Assembly (NCBI GenBank): GCA_023229795.1
Contig: JALNYP010000020.1
Location: 1 to 59,295 of the forward strand
DNA: 59,295 nt
From: Syntrophobacterales bacterium
GTDB taxonomy: Bacteria; Desulfobacterota; Desulfobaccia; Desulfobaccales; 0-14-0-80-60-11
Direction: 5' to 3'
The notes beneath the pieces are model-generated. The model was not told the DNA's origin, ran no database searches, and was given only the letters and a program-made list of their open reading frames with translations. Numbering within the stretch: position 1 is the first letter of the stretch; each line of letters begins with the position of its first letter. Of the stretch, positions 24,774 through 34,326 are shown in pieces. A program made the position numbers and the translations under genes.

Positions 24774-27700
24774 TTACTGCTTTTTCCCCGCAAAAATTAC
24801 ATAGAGGCAAGGCATCATGAATAGCGCCACCAGGATTCCCAGGATGAGCCCGCCGATGGCTCCGGCGGCCATGGGTTGGAGCATCTCGCCGCCTTCCTCG
24901 AGGTTCAGGGCCAGGGGAATGAACCCGAAGATGATGGCAAAAGAGATCATAGCCCGGGGCCGCAGCCGAATCTTGGCGGCACTGATGACGGCTTCGAGGG
25001 GAGAAAGCTGGTTTCGTTGGCGTAGTTCTTCGGCAAAAGTCAGGAGCAACACCCCCTCATTAACCGTGGCCGCCACCACGATGAGCACCCCGATGATCAC
25101 CGTGGCTCCCAGGGGAAGGTTCGTCAGGAAGAGAGCGTAAACCATGCCGGCCAGACAGAAAGGCACACATCCCAAAATCAGGGAGGGGAGTTTCAAGCTG
25201 TTAAACTGAACGGCCAGAACCACGAAAGAAAAGAAAATCGCAAAGGCCAGGACCATCGTCAAGGATCGCTGCATTTCAGCCATCATCTGGGCCTGGCCGC
25301 CATAGGATAAGATATAGCCCACCGGCAGAGCCACTTTTCCCATAGCCGCCTGGAGTTCGCTCAGGGCCTGCCCGACGCTCACCCCGGCCGCATCCCCCCG
25401 GACAATCACTTCCTTCACCTGATCTTCCCGGGCAATCTCTACCGGCCCCACGGCCTGGGTAACTGTGGCCACGTCCCGCAACCGCAAGTACCCCCCTTGA
25501 GTGCTGTTCAATACCAGATTTTCAATATCCTGGCGCGAAGCAAAGTGTTTTTCGGGTATCATGACCCGTATGTTATAGAAATAATCCCCTTCCCGGTATC
25601 GGGTGGCCACCGCCCCGCTGACCAGGGAGCGCACAGTATTGGCCACGTCCACCACCGATAAACCGAGCTCAGCCGCGCGGGTGCGGTCCACGACCACCTG
25701 GTACTCCGGTTTGGACAGGTCCATAGAAACGTAGACATTAGTAAAGTGTTGCAGTTTATTCATGGAATCGGCGGCTTGCCGGGCCAGATTGAAAAGCTTG
25801 TCAAGCTCGTCCCCTCTAATCTTGACCTCGATGTCGGCATCGCCCACTTTGAGAATACCCTTAATTCTCATCTGCATGACCATGGGCCTGCCGCCGGGGA
25901 CAGAGGTCTTGGCCAGGGTCTTTTTCAGGCGCTCAATGTATTCCTTGGTGCTCATTTTCCGGGCATGCCGCGGCACCAACTGAATGTCCACTTCGCCCTC
26001 TTCGGCAACTTCATAAGTCGCCAGTCCCCAGATCCTGGCGCCCGCCATGGTGACGTAGCTTTCGATCAGCGGATCGCCCACCAGCTTGGCTTCTACCTGG
26101 CTCAGGAGTTTATTGGTTTCACCCACTGCGGTTCCGGTCGGCAGCTTGACCTTAACCACGACCCGGCCATCATCTATTTGGGGCAGGAACTCGCTGCCCA
26201 GGAATGGAACCAGTAAAACTGCCCCCAGCAGCACGATCACAAAAACAGCCAAGGCCGCCTGGCGATGGCGCAAAGTGTGGGTCAAGAGAACCCCGTACCA
26301 CTCGGTCACCCAGGCAAAGAAGCGATCGAAGCGGCTGCCCGCCCCATGGCTGCGCCCCGGCTTGCCGGTGAGGACGGCGGTGAGCATGGGGGTCAGCGAG
26401 ATGGCTAAGAACAGGCTGACGACGACAATACCGGAGATCACCAGGATCAATTCATGGAAGAGGAGGCTGACCATCCCCGGTACCAGGAGAAAGGGCAGGA
26501 ATAGGGCCAGGAAGGAGAGGGTCGCGGCGAGAATGGCGGGCCCCACTTCGGCAGTCCCTTGTATCGCAACTTCTTCCGTGGACTCTTCAGGATTGAGATG
26601 TTGCAGGCGCGTGATATTCTCCAGCACCACGATGGAATTGTCCAACACCACGCCGATGGCCACTACCAGGCCGCCCAGGGAGAAGATGTTGAGAGAAAAG
26701 CCCCCTAGCTTCATGAGTCCGAAGTTAAGGATCAGGGTGGTCGGCAGGGCCAGAGCCATCACCAGGACATGGCGCCAGGTTCCCAGGAACAGATAGATGA
26801 TTAGGATCACCAAAATCGCGGCTTCGATGGCGGCGTTGCGCACCCCGTTCAGGGCGGCGACCACGTAATCCGCCTGGTTCTCCACCATCCCCAATTTAAT
26901 GCCTCTGGGCAGGGATGGCTGGAGTTCCTGGATACGGCGCTGAACCCCCCGGGCCACCTCCACCGTGTTGGCGTCCGCCTGCTTGAAGACGCTCAACTTG
27001 ACACACGCATTGCCGCCCAGGCGGGTAATGATGCGCACCTCTTCGTGGGCATCCTCCACCTGGGCCACATCCCGCAGGTAGACCTTCCCGGAGCTTACGT
27101 TAGCCAGAACCACGCCGCGGATTTCGTCCAGATTGCGGTACTCACCTATGGTCCGGGCAATGAACTCTTTGGGGCCGGCGGTCACCCGCCCCCCAAATTG
27201 CTCGATGTTTTCCTCCTGGAGACGCTTGATCACCGCCGGCAGGGTGAGCCCGTATTTCTCCACCGCACTGGGGTCCAGGTGCACCCGGATCTCGCGCTTC
27301 AGGCCGCCCACAATGTCGGTGCCGGCCACCCCGGGGACGGACAAAAGTTGGTTTTGCAGCCAGTTTTCCGTCCAGGTGCGCAACTTCGTTAAGTCCCACT
27401 CGTCCGAGGCGATAGTGAGCATCACCATGGGAAGTTGCGACGGGTCGGCCTTAAAAATCAGGGGTGGGTCGATGTCCTTGGGGAGTTGCCGGGCGGCCCG
27501 GGCCATGGCCGACAGGGCATCTTGATAGGCCACATCAACGTTGGCGCCATATTTGAAGAAGGCCATCAAGGTGTACATGCCTTCGATGGAGGAGGATTGC
27601 AGATAATCGAGGCCGTCCACCGTCGCCATCTGCCGTTCGATGGGATCGGCCAGATTGGTATTGATCTCTTCGGGAGTGGCGCCGCGCCACCAGATGTGGA

Positions 27701-27839
27701 CCCGGATCAGCGGATAAGTGATTTCCGGGAGATAATTGACCGGCAGACTGATAAAGCCATAGATCCCCAAGACGACCAGGGCGATGGCGATGACGCTGGT
27801 GGCAATGCGCCGTTTGACGGCATAGGCGGTGACCTTCAC
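24774..27839 (-). CDS. RND efflux pump, inner-membrane permease
   Basis: The 1021-residue protein has the RND layout: an N-terminal membrane helix, a large periplasmic loop, six helices (about 330-530), a second loop and six C-terminal helices. VVLDNSIVVLENI holds the TM4 Asp expected in the proton relay. It resembles the AcrB/MexB and CzcA groups; the substrate cannot be told from sequence. It would pump substrate from periplasm or inner leaflet to the outside together with the adaptor and TolC-like proteins encoded upstream. Its start overlaps the adaptor's stop by four bases. Confidence 0.9.
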   Translation of the reverse strand: MKVTAYAVKRRIATSVIAIALVVLGIYGFISLPVNYLPEITYPLIRVHIWWRGATPEEINTNLADPIERQMATVDGLDYLQSSSIEGMYTLMAFFKYGANVDVAYQDALSAMARAARQLPKDIDPPLIFKADPSQLPMVMLTIASDEWDLTKLRTWTENWLQNQLLSVPGVAGTDIVGGLKREIRVHLDPSAVEKYGLTLPAVIKRLQEENIEQFGGRVTAGPKEFIARTIGEYRNLDEIRGVVLANVSSGKVYLRDVAQVEDAHEEVRIITRLGGNACVKLSVFKQADANTVEVARGVQRRIQELQPSLPRGIKLGMVENQADYVVAALNGVRNAAIEAAILVILIIYLFLGTWRHVLVMALALPTTLILNFGLMKLGGFSLNIFSLGGLVVAIGVVLDNSIVVLENITRLQHLNPEESTEEVAIQGTAEVGPAILAATLSFLALFLPFLLVPGMVSLLFHELILVISGIVVVSLFLAISLTPMLTAVLTGKPGRSHGAGSRFDRFFAWVTEWYGVLLTHTLRHRQAALAVFVIVLLGAVLLVPFLGSEFLPQIDDGRVVVKVKLPTGTAVGETNKLLSQVEAKLVGDPLIESYVTMAGARIWGLATYEVAEEGEVDIQLVPRHARKMSTKEYIERLKKTLAKTSVPGGRPMVMQMRIKGILKVGDADIEVKIRGDELDKLFNLARQAADSMNKLQHFTNVYVSMDLSKPEYQVVVDRTRAAELGLSVVDVANTVRSLVSGAVATRYREGDYFYNIRVMIPEKHFASRQDIENLVLNSTQGGYLRLRDVATVTQAVGPVEIAREDQVKEVIVRGDAAGVSVGQALSELQAAMGKVALPVGYILSYGGQAQMMAEMQRSLTMVLAFAIFFSFVVLAVQFNSLKLPSLILGCVPFCLAGMVYALFLTNLPLGATVIIGVLIVVAATVNEGVLLLTFAEELRQRNQLSPLEAVISAAKIRLRPRAMISFAIIFGFIPLALNLEEGGEMLQPMAAGAIGGLILGILVALFMMPCLYVIFAGKKQ

Positions 27840-28903
27840 TTGCCGCCCCCTCCCTGGGCCTTGACCTCCATGCCATCTCTGAGCTTTTCATTACCGGCGA
27901 CGACGACCTTATCACCCGGTTGCAGGCCGGTGAGGATCTGCACCCGGCCATCGCCTTCAATCCCGATTTCGAGTTTGGGCCGCAGGGCTTTTCCATCTTT
28001 GATAATAAAGGCGATGCGTTCGCCGTTGGGGGTGACGATGACTGCTTCCCGGGGGACTACGATGGCGTCGGCTACGGTCTGTAAGGGCAACTTGAGGCGG
28101 GCGAACATGCCCGGGATTAAAGCAATGGGATAGTCCAACTCCGCCTCCACGGTGCGGGTGCGGGACTTGGTGTCCAGGTCCGGATAAACGCGGCTGATCT
28201 TGCCCTGGAAATCTTTGTTGGGATGGGCGTCCAGATGCACGTTTATCGGCATGCCCTTGAAAACCTCAGTAGCTTGGGCTTCCGGCACCGCGAAGCGAAT
28301 CACCAGGCTGCGGGGGTCATACATTTCCACCAAGGGGGCCCGAGGGGCTACAAAATCTCCGTCCTTGACCAGCACCTTGGAGACCACGCCGTCCCAGGGC
28401 GCTTCCACCGAGTAGTCGCCGGCGCTCTCCCGGGCCTTGGCGACCACGGCCCGGGCACCCTCAAATTTGGCCCGGGCGCTGTCCAACTGGGAGCCCGGGA
28501 TGGCGCCGCTCTGTACCAGGGTTTTTACCCGGTTCAGTTCGGCGGCCTGCTCTTTCAGGGCCTCCGCCGCCGCGGTTACCTGGGCCGCCGCCGCTCCGGA
28601 GCGGCCGATGGTGACCAACCGCTGCCCCCGTTTGACCTGATCGCCTTCCCGGACCCGGCAATTTTGCACCGGTCCTTCCCCCGGCGAGGCCAGACGCGCG
28701 GCTTGGGTCGCGGTGACGGACCCGGTCAGTTCCACCGTCCGGGAAATTGCCATAGTCTTTACCTCTTGAACGGCTACCATGGGCAGAGGTTTCTTCTGTT
28801 TGGCCGCACCCCCGGCTTTTTCCTGGCCAAGAAATTTCCATAGCCCTACAAGGGCCAAAATGCCGATTATTACCCCAGCAGTGATAAGCAGCCGCCGATT
28901 CAT
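27836..28903 (-). CDS. RND efflux pump, periplasmic adaptor
   Basis: The 355-residue protein has an N-terminal helix (LLITAGVIIGILALVGLW), then a biotinyl-lipoyl-like half (VTATQAARLASPGEGPV), a helical hairpin rich in Ala, and the beta-barrel DGVVSKVLVKDGDFVAPRAPLVE. This is the HlyD/AcrA family. It bridges the permease and the outer-membrane channel. Four-base overlaps with both neighbours show a tight three-gene operon. Confidence 0.88.
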   Translation of the reverse strand: MNRRLLITAGVIIGILALVGLWKFLGQEKAGGAAKQKKPLPMVAVQEVKTMAISRTVELTGSVTATQAARLASPGEGPVQNCRVREGDQVKRGQRLVTIGRSGAAAAQVTAAAEALKEQAAELNRVKTLVQSGAIPGSQLDSARAKFEGARAVVAKARESAGDYSVEAPWDGVVSKVLVKDGDFVAPRAPLVEMYDPRSLVIRFAVPEAQATEVFKGMPINVHLDAHPNKDFQGKISRVYPDLDTKSRTRTVEAELDYPIALIPGMFARLKLPLQTVADAIVVPREAVIVTPNGERIAFIIKDGKALRPKLEIGIEGDGRVQILTGLQPGDKVVVAGNEKLRDGMEVKAQGGGGK

Positions 28904-30345
28904 GACAACTCCCCCCCCACGGCCAGCTTGAGCCGGGCAATGGCAGTGCGAAAATCAGACAGAGCACGATAGTAGGTGGTTTCGGTCTGAAGCAGAGCGG
29001 CCTGGGCGTCCAGCACATCGGTAATGGAACCGGAGCCCAGGCTATATTTCAGGGTCTCAATGCGCAAGCTCTCCCGGGCCTGTTCGAGGGCCTTTTCCGT
29101 GGCCTTGACCCGCTCGCTGCTGGACCTGACATCGAGGACCGCAACTTCCACCTCTTGCCGGACCTGGAGGTTCAGCTTGCGCAGCCTTTCCTGGGCCGCC
29201 GCCAACGCGGCCCATTCCTCCTTTACCTTGGCGGTGATGCGGCCGCCTTCAAACAAGGGCAGGGTGAGCACCACGCCGACCTGGCCGTCATCGTCGTACC
29301 ATGGCCCGCGGTTCTGCGGGCTCCTAATGCTGCGGTCATCCATTACCCCCACCGCACCAGTACCTCGATAACCATACGACCCCACCAGGTTCACGTTGGG
29401 AGCATGCCCGGCCCGGGCCACGTCCACCCGTTTAGCCTGCGCCTCCACTTTATCCCGGGCCGCCTGGTAATCGGGACGCCGATCCAGCGCCAGCGGAACC
29501 AGTTGCTCAGAACTAAACCCCTTCTTTTCAAAAGTAAGCTTCCCGTCAATCTTCAGGGCCGCCTTTTCGTCCAGGCCCAGGAGAGTGGCCAGGAGCCGTT
29601 TCTGGATGTCCTGGACATTGGTCTCTCTTTCCAGGCTCTGCTGCAAATCGGCCAGACGGACCTCAGTCCGGAGTAAATCCACCTTGGCCACTTTGGCGAC
29701 CTCCAGCATGGCTGCGGTTTTCTTCCTCTGCTCTTCCATGGCCTCGAGGGAAAATCTCAGAGAGTCAATCACCTTTTCCTGACTGAGAATGGCGTAGAAC
29801 GTGCTGGAAACGTTAAAGATGAGTTCATCCCGCGTTCGGGAGAGACGGTTTTCTTCGGCCAGGCGCACCAGTTCGGCGGCCTTGATGTCATTGATGATGC
29901 GTCCACCGGTGAATAAGGGGAGCTTCAAAAGAACATCGCCCCGGCTTTGCTGTTTGCTGAACAGCCTTCTTTCATTGTTGTACCGGGCTTCCCACAACGG
30001 CCGGGAGTTGAGGTATTTTATATAGTTGCCCTCATAGATCAACGTGGGCCAGCGGGCCGCTTTCGCCTGGTCCGCCCTGGCCCCTGCCACCGACACGTCC
30101 CATAAGGTGGCGGCTACTTCCGGATTATTGGCCAGGGCAATCTCGATACTGCGTTCCAGCGTAAGCTTGCCCTTGGGTGCGGTCTCCTTTTCCGGGAAGG
30201 GGCGTGAAGGCGTGGGGATCCTCACCCTGGAGGCTCTGGCCGCGGGGACCGGAGCATAGGCATCGGTGGGAGATATGACGGCACAACTCGGAAGAAGGAG
30301 AGCTATAGTTACGGCAACCATGTTAGTAATCTGATTAAATTTCAT
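28900..30345 (-). CDS. TolC-family outer-membrane efflux lipoprotein
   Basis: The 481-residue protein has a signal sequence ending in a lipobox (LLLPSCAV). Two OEP repeats follow, with LERSIEIALANNPEVAA near residue 65 and PLALDRRPDYQAARDKVEAQ near 280, the usual starts of each half, and long coiled-coil helices after each. It is the first gene of the leftward RND operon. It forms the exit channel. The upstream palindrome AAGAATCGATTCTT at 30416-30429 is a possible operator. Confidence 0.87.
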   Translation of the reverse strand: MKFNQITNMVAVTIALLLPSCAVISPTDAYAPVPAARASRVRIPTPSRPFPEKETAPKGKLTLERSIEIALANNPEVAATLWDVSVAGARADQAKAARWPTLIYEGNYIKYLNSRPLWEARYNNERRLFSKQQSRGDVLLKLPLFTGGRIINDIKAAELVRLAEENRLSRTRDELIFNVSSTFYAILSQEKVIDSLRFSLEAMEEQRKKTAAMLEVAKVAKVDLLRTEVRLADLQQSLERETNVQDIQKRLLATLLGLDEKAALKIDGKLTFEKKGFSSEQLVPLALDRRPDYQAARDKVEAQAKRVDVARAGHAPNVNLVGSYGYRGTGAVGVMDDRSIRSPQNRGPWYDDDGQVGVVLTLPLFEGGRITAKVKEEWAALAAAQERLRKLNLQVRQEVEVAVLDVRSSSERVKATEKALEQARESLRIETLKYSLGSGSITDVLDAQAALLQTETTYYRALSDFRTAIARLKLAVGGELS

Positions 30346-30415
30346 TTGCCTGCCTTTCTTTAATCAACTTTATTTATAGTCTCATTCCGCCATGTCAGCC
30401 AAACGTCTCGCAAGT

Positions 30416-30429
30416 AAGAATCGATTCTT
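30416..30429. promoter_or_regulatory. 14-bp palindrome upstream of the RND operon
   Basis: AAGAATCGATTCTT is a perfect palindrome about 70 bp before the first RND gene, a plausible operator. The factor that would bind it is not known. Confidence 0.4.
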
Positions 30430-30635
30430 TGTTAATCTCCAGATTTGCTATTAATAATTTATGTGACGGAGTGGAATGAACATCTTTAAGGTCCCGCTAC
30501 TTAGGGAAACACCAAAGATGGCGAAATCCGGCGCGCCCTCGATAATTTTTTTCAAAGAATGCAGGCCTTTACTGATCAAAATGCCGTCTTCATACCTCTC
30601 CCAGAATAAATGATAGGATACTGGTAGAAAAAGTA

Positions 30636-30653
30636 GTATGATTTGAATCATAC
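30636..30653. promoter_or_regulatory. 18-bp Fnr-like palindrome upstream of the Crp/Fnr gene
   Basis: GTATGATTTGAATCATAC is a perfect palindrome whose core TGAT-N4-ATCA equals the Fnr-type half-site arrangement. It lies 42 bp before the Crp/Fnr-family gene and between it and the divergent RND operon, so it may serve autoregulation, the pump, or both. Confidence 0.6.
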
Positions 30654-30694
30654 GAAAGCAGATATTTTGAAAAATTATCTTGAGAGTTGTGGTT

Positions 30695-31342
30695 ATGCTG
30701 GCAGGAATACCGATCTTCGCCAATCTTTCTCAGGAGCATCTCAAGGCGCTGGAAGAGATCACCCAGGGGATTTCTCTGGCCAAAGGAGCGCAGCTTTTTG
30801 CCCCCGGTGATCCATCCAGAGGTTTTTATGTGGTACGCGATGGCGCGGTGCGGGTTTACGGGAGGTCTTCTCAGGGGAAAGAGATCACCCAGGAAATCGC
30901 CGATCCGGGGAGCGCCTTCGCCTTAGCCAGTCCATTTGCCGGGACGTATCACTGTTTTGCCGAGGCGTTGCAAGACAGCCGGCTTTTCCTCATTAAAAGG
31001 CAGGGATTCTTAGACCTGGCAACCGGAGATAAGCAATTCGCCATCGAATGGATGCGAATGCTGTCCCTGATGGTCATCAACTTGCGGAGGCGTCTGATCG
31101 ACTTAACTCTCACGCCCCCCAAGTCAAGAATCGCCAGTTACCTGTTGCTCCTGGCCGAAATGCAAGACTCGCCATCCATTACCCTTCCCGTCCCGCGCCG
31201 GGATCTGGCGAACTTCCTGGGCATGACCCACGAGACCTTCTACCGCACCGCCAAGGAACTGGCCAACGATGGTCTGGTGCGGTTTACCGGGCAATCGGTT
31301 GATATCCTGGACCGGAACCGGCTGGCAGAAATGACAGAGTGA
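30695..31342 (+). CDS. Crp/Fnr-family transcriptional regulator
   Basis: The 215-residue protein starts at ATG 30695 (GAGAG upstream). It has an N-terminal cyclic-nucleotide-like beta barrel (IFANLSQEHLKALEEI, then LFAPGDPSRGFYVVRDGAVRV) and a C-terminal winged helix, with VPRRDLANFLGMTHETFYRTAKELANDGLV as the recognition part. No Cys cluster like that of Fnr is visible, so an oxygen-sensing [4Fe-4S] cluster is unlikely. It faces the RND operon and probably controls it, or itself, through the palindrome at 30636-30653. Confidence 0.85.
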   Translation: MLAGIPIFANLSQEHLKALEEITQGISLAKGAQLFAPGDPSRGFYVVRDGAVRVYGRSSQGKEITQEIADPGSAFALASPFAGTYHCFAEALQDSRLFLIKRQGFLDLATGDKQFAIEWMRMLSLMVINLRRRLIDLTLTPPKSRIASYLLLLAEMQDSPSITLPVPRRDLANFLGMTHETFYRTAKELANDGLVRFTGQSVDILDRNRLAEMTE

Positions 31343-31459
31343 ACTGCCACTCAGAGTGAGTAAGAGATCAAAGCGAGGGATAATCTTCTCAAGATAGGAT
31401 ACATCAGCTTCTCCGGTGGGAAGGAAAGCCTCGGCCATTATCTCGGACCGGCCCCAAGG

Positions 31460-31478
31460 GGGATGCCCTTGGCATCCC
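31460..31478. terminator. Hairpin between convergent genes
   Basis: GGGATGCC and GGCATCCC form an 8-bp stem with a CTT loop in the gap between the convergent Crp/Fnr and TauE genes. It may serve both directions; the T tract is poor. Confidence 0.4.
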
Positions 31479-31546
31479 GCAACTTTAACACCTGATCGCC
31501 TTGTTTCACTTCGGGGACGATAAGCGTCGACACCACTTTTTTGTCT

Positions 31547-32509
31547 TTAAAAGAAAAACCCCACAATATATCTCAGGGCCAACCCAGAAATGATGATCCC
31601 CAGGCCGACGCGGATGATATTTGCCTTGACGAACTTCTGCAACCTGGCCCCGATATACATGCCGCAGAACCCGCCGGCGCCGAACAGTGCGCCCAGGGCC
31701 AGGTCGGGGGTTACCGACTGCCCCTGACAAAACGGGGCTATGCAGTAGTAAATCCCCACTCCCGCTACGGAAGTGATTAAGGTGCCCATGAGGGCGGCCC
31801 CGGCGATGGTATAAATGGGCAAACCGAAGATGGCCGCCACAAAGGGGGCGATGATGGCGCCCCCACCGATGCCGTAGGTGCCACCGATGAGGCCCACCGC
31901 CAGGGCCAGGGCGAACAGGGCGGGGGCGCTGAAAGAAAAGGTCTCACCCAGGAATTCATAAGATACTTGCCTCCAACTAAAGGCCACGGTCTTGACCCGG
32001 GCGGCGAGGGGCAGGCCGCGGCCGCTGGACTGGCCGCTTGCCGCCATGACTGCCTTCAGTCTTTCTTGGACCTGGGCTTCGAATTCCTGGATCTTGGCCT
32101 TTTTGCGCTTGGCCATGGGGGTCTGGTCATAAAGCAGCCGGAGGCCGATATAGAGCAGCACGCAACCTACAAAGAGCTTGAAGTTCTTGGGGTCCGGCAG
32201 CCAATTGACGCGGATCAGGGCCCCGAACAAGAGTCCCGGCAAGGTCCCCAGGATCACCACCCAGGTGAGGGGCCAGTTCATGCGGCCCTCCCGGAGATAG
32301 CGATAGACTCCGCTGGGAATGGCGACGATATTGTAAACCAGGTTAGTGGGGCTGACCGCCGGGCTGGTGAAGCCCAGCACGCTCACCTGAAAAGGCAGGA
32401 GTAAAAAAGCCCCGGAGACTCCGCCCATGGAAGTGAAAGAAGAAACCACCAGGGCGACCAGAAAAGGCACGGCAGGATTCGTTTCAACTCCGCTGACCGG
32501 GAAGAGCAT
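31547..32509 (-). CDS. TauE/SafE-family anion permease (sulfite exporter type)
   Basis: The 320-residue protein has about eight hydrophobic segments in two homologous halves. Landmarks include FTSMGGVSGAFLLLPFQV, SPTNLVYNIVAIPSGVYRY, and in the second half GLIGGTYGIGGGAIIAPF with its Gly-rich loop. A polar loop of about 60 residues lies in the middle (MAKRKKAKIQEFEAQV). The family moves sulfite, sulfoacetate or related organic sulfur anions; a sulfur role is natural in a sulfate reducer but not proven. Confidence 0.82.
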   Translation of the reverse strand: MLFPVSGVETNPAVPFLVALVVSSFTSMGGVSGAFLLLPFQVSVLGFTSPAVSPTNLVYNIVAIPSGVYRYLREGRMNWPLTWVVILGTLPGLLFGALIRVNWLPDPKNFKLFVGCVLLYIGLRLLYDQTPMAKRKKAKIQEFEAQVQERLKAVMAASGQSSGRGLPLAARVKTVAFSWRQVSYEFLGETFSFSAPALFALALAVGLIGGTYGIGGGAIIAPFVAAIFGLPIYTIAGAALMGTLITSVAGVGIYYCIAPFCQGQSVTPDLALGALFGAGGFCGMYIGARLQKFVKANIIRVGLGIIISGLALRYIVGFFF

Positions 32510-32722
32510 GGTATGGTACCTCCCTTGCGCTTGGAGATTTCCGATAGGACTCCTGGGAGAATTTAAGCTGGCCTGATAGACACGAAAAATATAGAATTCA
32601 TGTCAATTATCCCAAGAATTGTCAAGAGGATTTTTCTCGGCTTGCCAAAAATTTAAAATATATTAAAGATACAGGAGAAAAACGGTTCCAAAGAGACGGG
32701 GCGCAGCTCCTTGAGAGGCGAT

Positions 32723-33823
32723 ATGGATAGCAAGAAATACGATATGGAGCTGAAGAGATTGGATGATCCTATGCCGACGCAGGAACGCTCCAGTCACGGG
32801 CGCATCGTTACCGTCCCGCAGGGTAGCCGGTACCTGGACCCGGTTCAACTCAACCGGCTTGAACAAGTATTTCGCGAATGGGCCGAAGACACGCCGCGGT
32901 CGGATGTACGGTTGTCTCGGAAGCGCATCTTGCTCATCTTCCTGCTGATTCGCTATACCGGCGCCAAATTGAACGAGGTGTTGGCTCTCAACCCTCTTCA
33001 GGACATCAATTTTAGCAGACAATCGGTGGTTTTCGCGAAATCAGATACCATTCCGCGAGAAGTCCAGATACCAGAAACGCTCTCGCAAGAAATTCAGGCG
33101 GCGCTGGATGACGCCGCCTTCCAGAAATCATGGGATGGTTTGTTTAACGTGGACCCCGGCCACGTCCGCCGCAAGTTCTATGAACGCGCCGAAGCTTGCG
33201 GCTTTCCCAAAGAGTTGGGAGGTCCGGACGCGATTCGGAAATCCCGGGCGGTGGAACTGATGCAAAACAACATGCCATTGCCGGTCGTGCAAAGGATCCT
33301 GGGGCATTCCACTCCCAATTTAACCGCGGCATTTGTGTCGTTTTCTGATGACGATATTCGGAAAGCGGAGAAATTTTTTCTGGAAAAAGAATCTCGCCGC
33401 AAGACCAGTGCCCGTAACACGTTTTTCGGTAAAATCAGCGACATCCAAAAAGGTGATGTCCAGGCAAAAGTGGGACTGGTTACCATCGGCGGAGATCAGG
33501 TAACCGCCCTGATCACCATTGACAGCTTGACAAGACTTGGTCTCAGACCAGGAATGCTGATCTCAGCCGAAGTCAAAGCTCCCTGGGTGGTCTTGCAGAA
33601 AGGGACTGAGGAACCGAACTGCACTGCGGAAAACAAGTTCCAGGGGATGATCGCCCGCATCAATAAGGGTCAGGTCGCTACTGAGTATGTGGTGCGTATT
33701 GCAGATGGGACGGAATTATGCTCCCTGGTGACCAGCGAAAGCAGCCGCCGTCTTGATCTCAAAGAAAATGATCCGGTCTGGGCCATGTTCAACAGCTTTT
33801 CCGCGGTATTGCATCTTGATTAG
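32723..33823 (+). CDS. tunR: TunR-like regulator: inactive recombinase domain plus two Mop domains
   Basis: The start is ATG 32723 (GAGAGG four bases upstream). The first 230 residues have a tyrosine-recombinase fold: LLIRYTGAKLNEVLALN and VVQRILGHSTPNLTAAFVSF. The catalytic residues are changed: box I Arg is Lys and the nucleophile Tyr is Phe, so strand exchange is unlikely. Two Mop/TOBE domains follow (ARNTFFGKISDIQKGDV... and AENKFQGMIARINKGQV...), which bind molybdate or tungstate. This architecture matches TunR, a tungstate-responsive regulator described in Desulfovibrio. It lies about 2 kb before two formate dehydrogenase genes whose enzymes need a Mo/W cofactor. Confidence 0.82.
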   Translation: MDSKKYDMELKRLDDPMPTQERSSHGRIVTVPQGSRYLDPVQLNRLEQVFREWAEDTPRSDVRLSRKRILLIFLLIRYTGAKLNEVLALNPLQDINFSRQSVVFAKSDTIPREVQIPETLSQEIQAALDDAAFQKSWDGLFNVDPGHVRRKFYERAEACGFPKELGGPDAIRKSRAVELMQNNMPLPVVQRILGHSTPNLTAAFVSFSDDDIRKAEKFFLEKESRRKTSARNTFFGKISDIQKGDVQAKVGLVTIGGDQVTALITIDSLTRLGLRPGMLISAEVKAPWVVLQKGTEEPNCTAENKFQGMIARINKGQVATEYVVRIADGTELCSLVTSESSRRLDLKENDPVWAMFNSFSAVLHLD

Positions 33824-33880
33824 CAGAAATATTCCTAGGGTCGGCATTATTCAACTTTTAGGTCTCGCCAAGATAATTGG

Positions 33881-34260
33881 TCAGAACTTCGGCAATTTTA
33901 CCGTGAAAGTGCTTCCTTCTCCGGGAGTACTTTCGACTTCTAAGATCCCCTGATGGTCAATGACGATTTTGTTAATCACCGACAGACCCAGCCCCGTGCT
34001 TTTATCCTTGGTGGTGAAGAAGGGATCGAAAATTTTCGCCAGAGTTTCGGGGTCGATGCCCTTTGCGGTGTCCTGAACCGAAAACCAGATTTGTCCTTCG
34101 GTCATGTTGGTGGCCAGGGTAATGCTTCCCTCTTCTTCAATCGCCTCCATGGCGTTTTTGATGAGGTTGACCATGACCTGTTTCATCTGGTTGCGGTCAG
34201 CCTCCACGGGCGGCAGGTCTTGGTGCAAGGCATCAGTAATATTTATGCCTTGCCGAACTA
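33881..34260 (-). pseudogene. Truncated histidine-kinase ATPase domain
   Basis: The frame encodes the catalytic part of a sensor kinase: N box NQMKQVMVNLIKNAMEAI, G1 DTAKGIDPE, F box FDPFFTT and G2 STGLGLSV. Upstream the frame is open back to a TAA near 34262, where a long kinase with its His box should begin. The His domain and sensor are missing. G1 also reads DTAKG instead of DTGxG. It is a relic; no response regulator is nearby. Confidence 0.65.
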
Positions 34261-34326
34261 TGAGAAGTTATCCATAAAAATGGTTGAATTAGATTTTTAT
34301 CCCCTATAATTGAGGTAATTTCGGAA

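Noticed and set aside
32723..33823. Integrase of the tRNA-Ser island
   Set aside because: The catalytic Arg and Tyr are changed and two Mop domains are fused, so it is a regulator.
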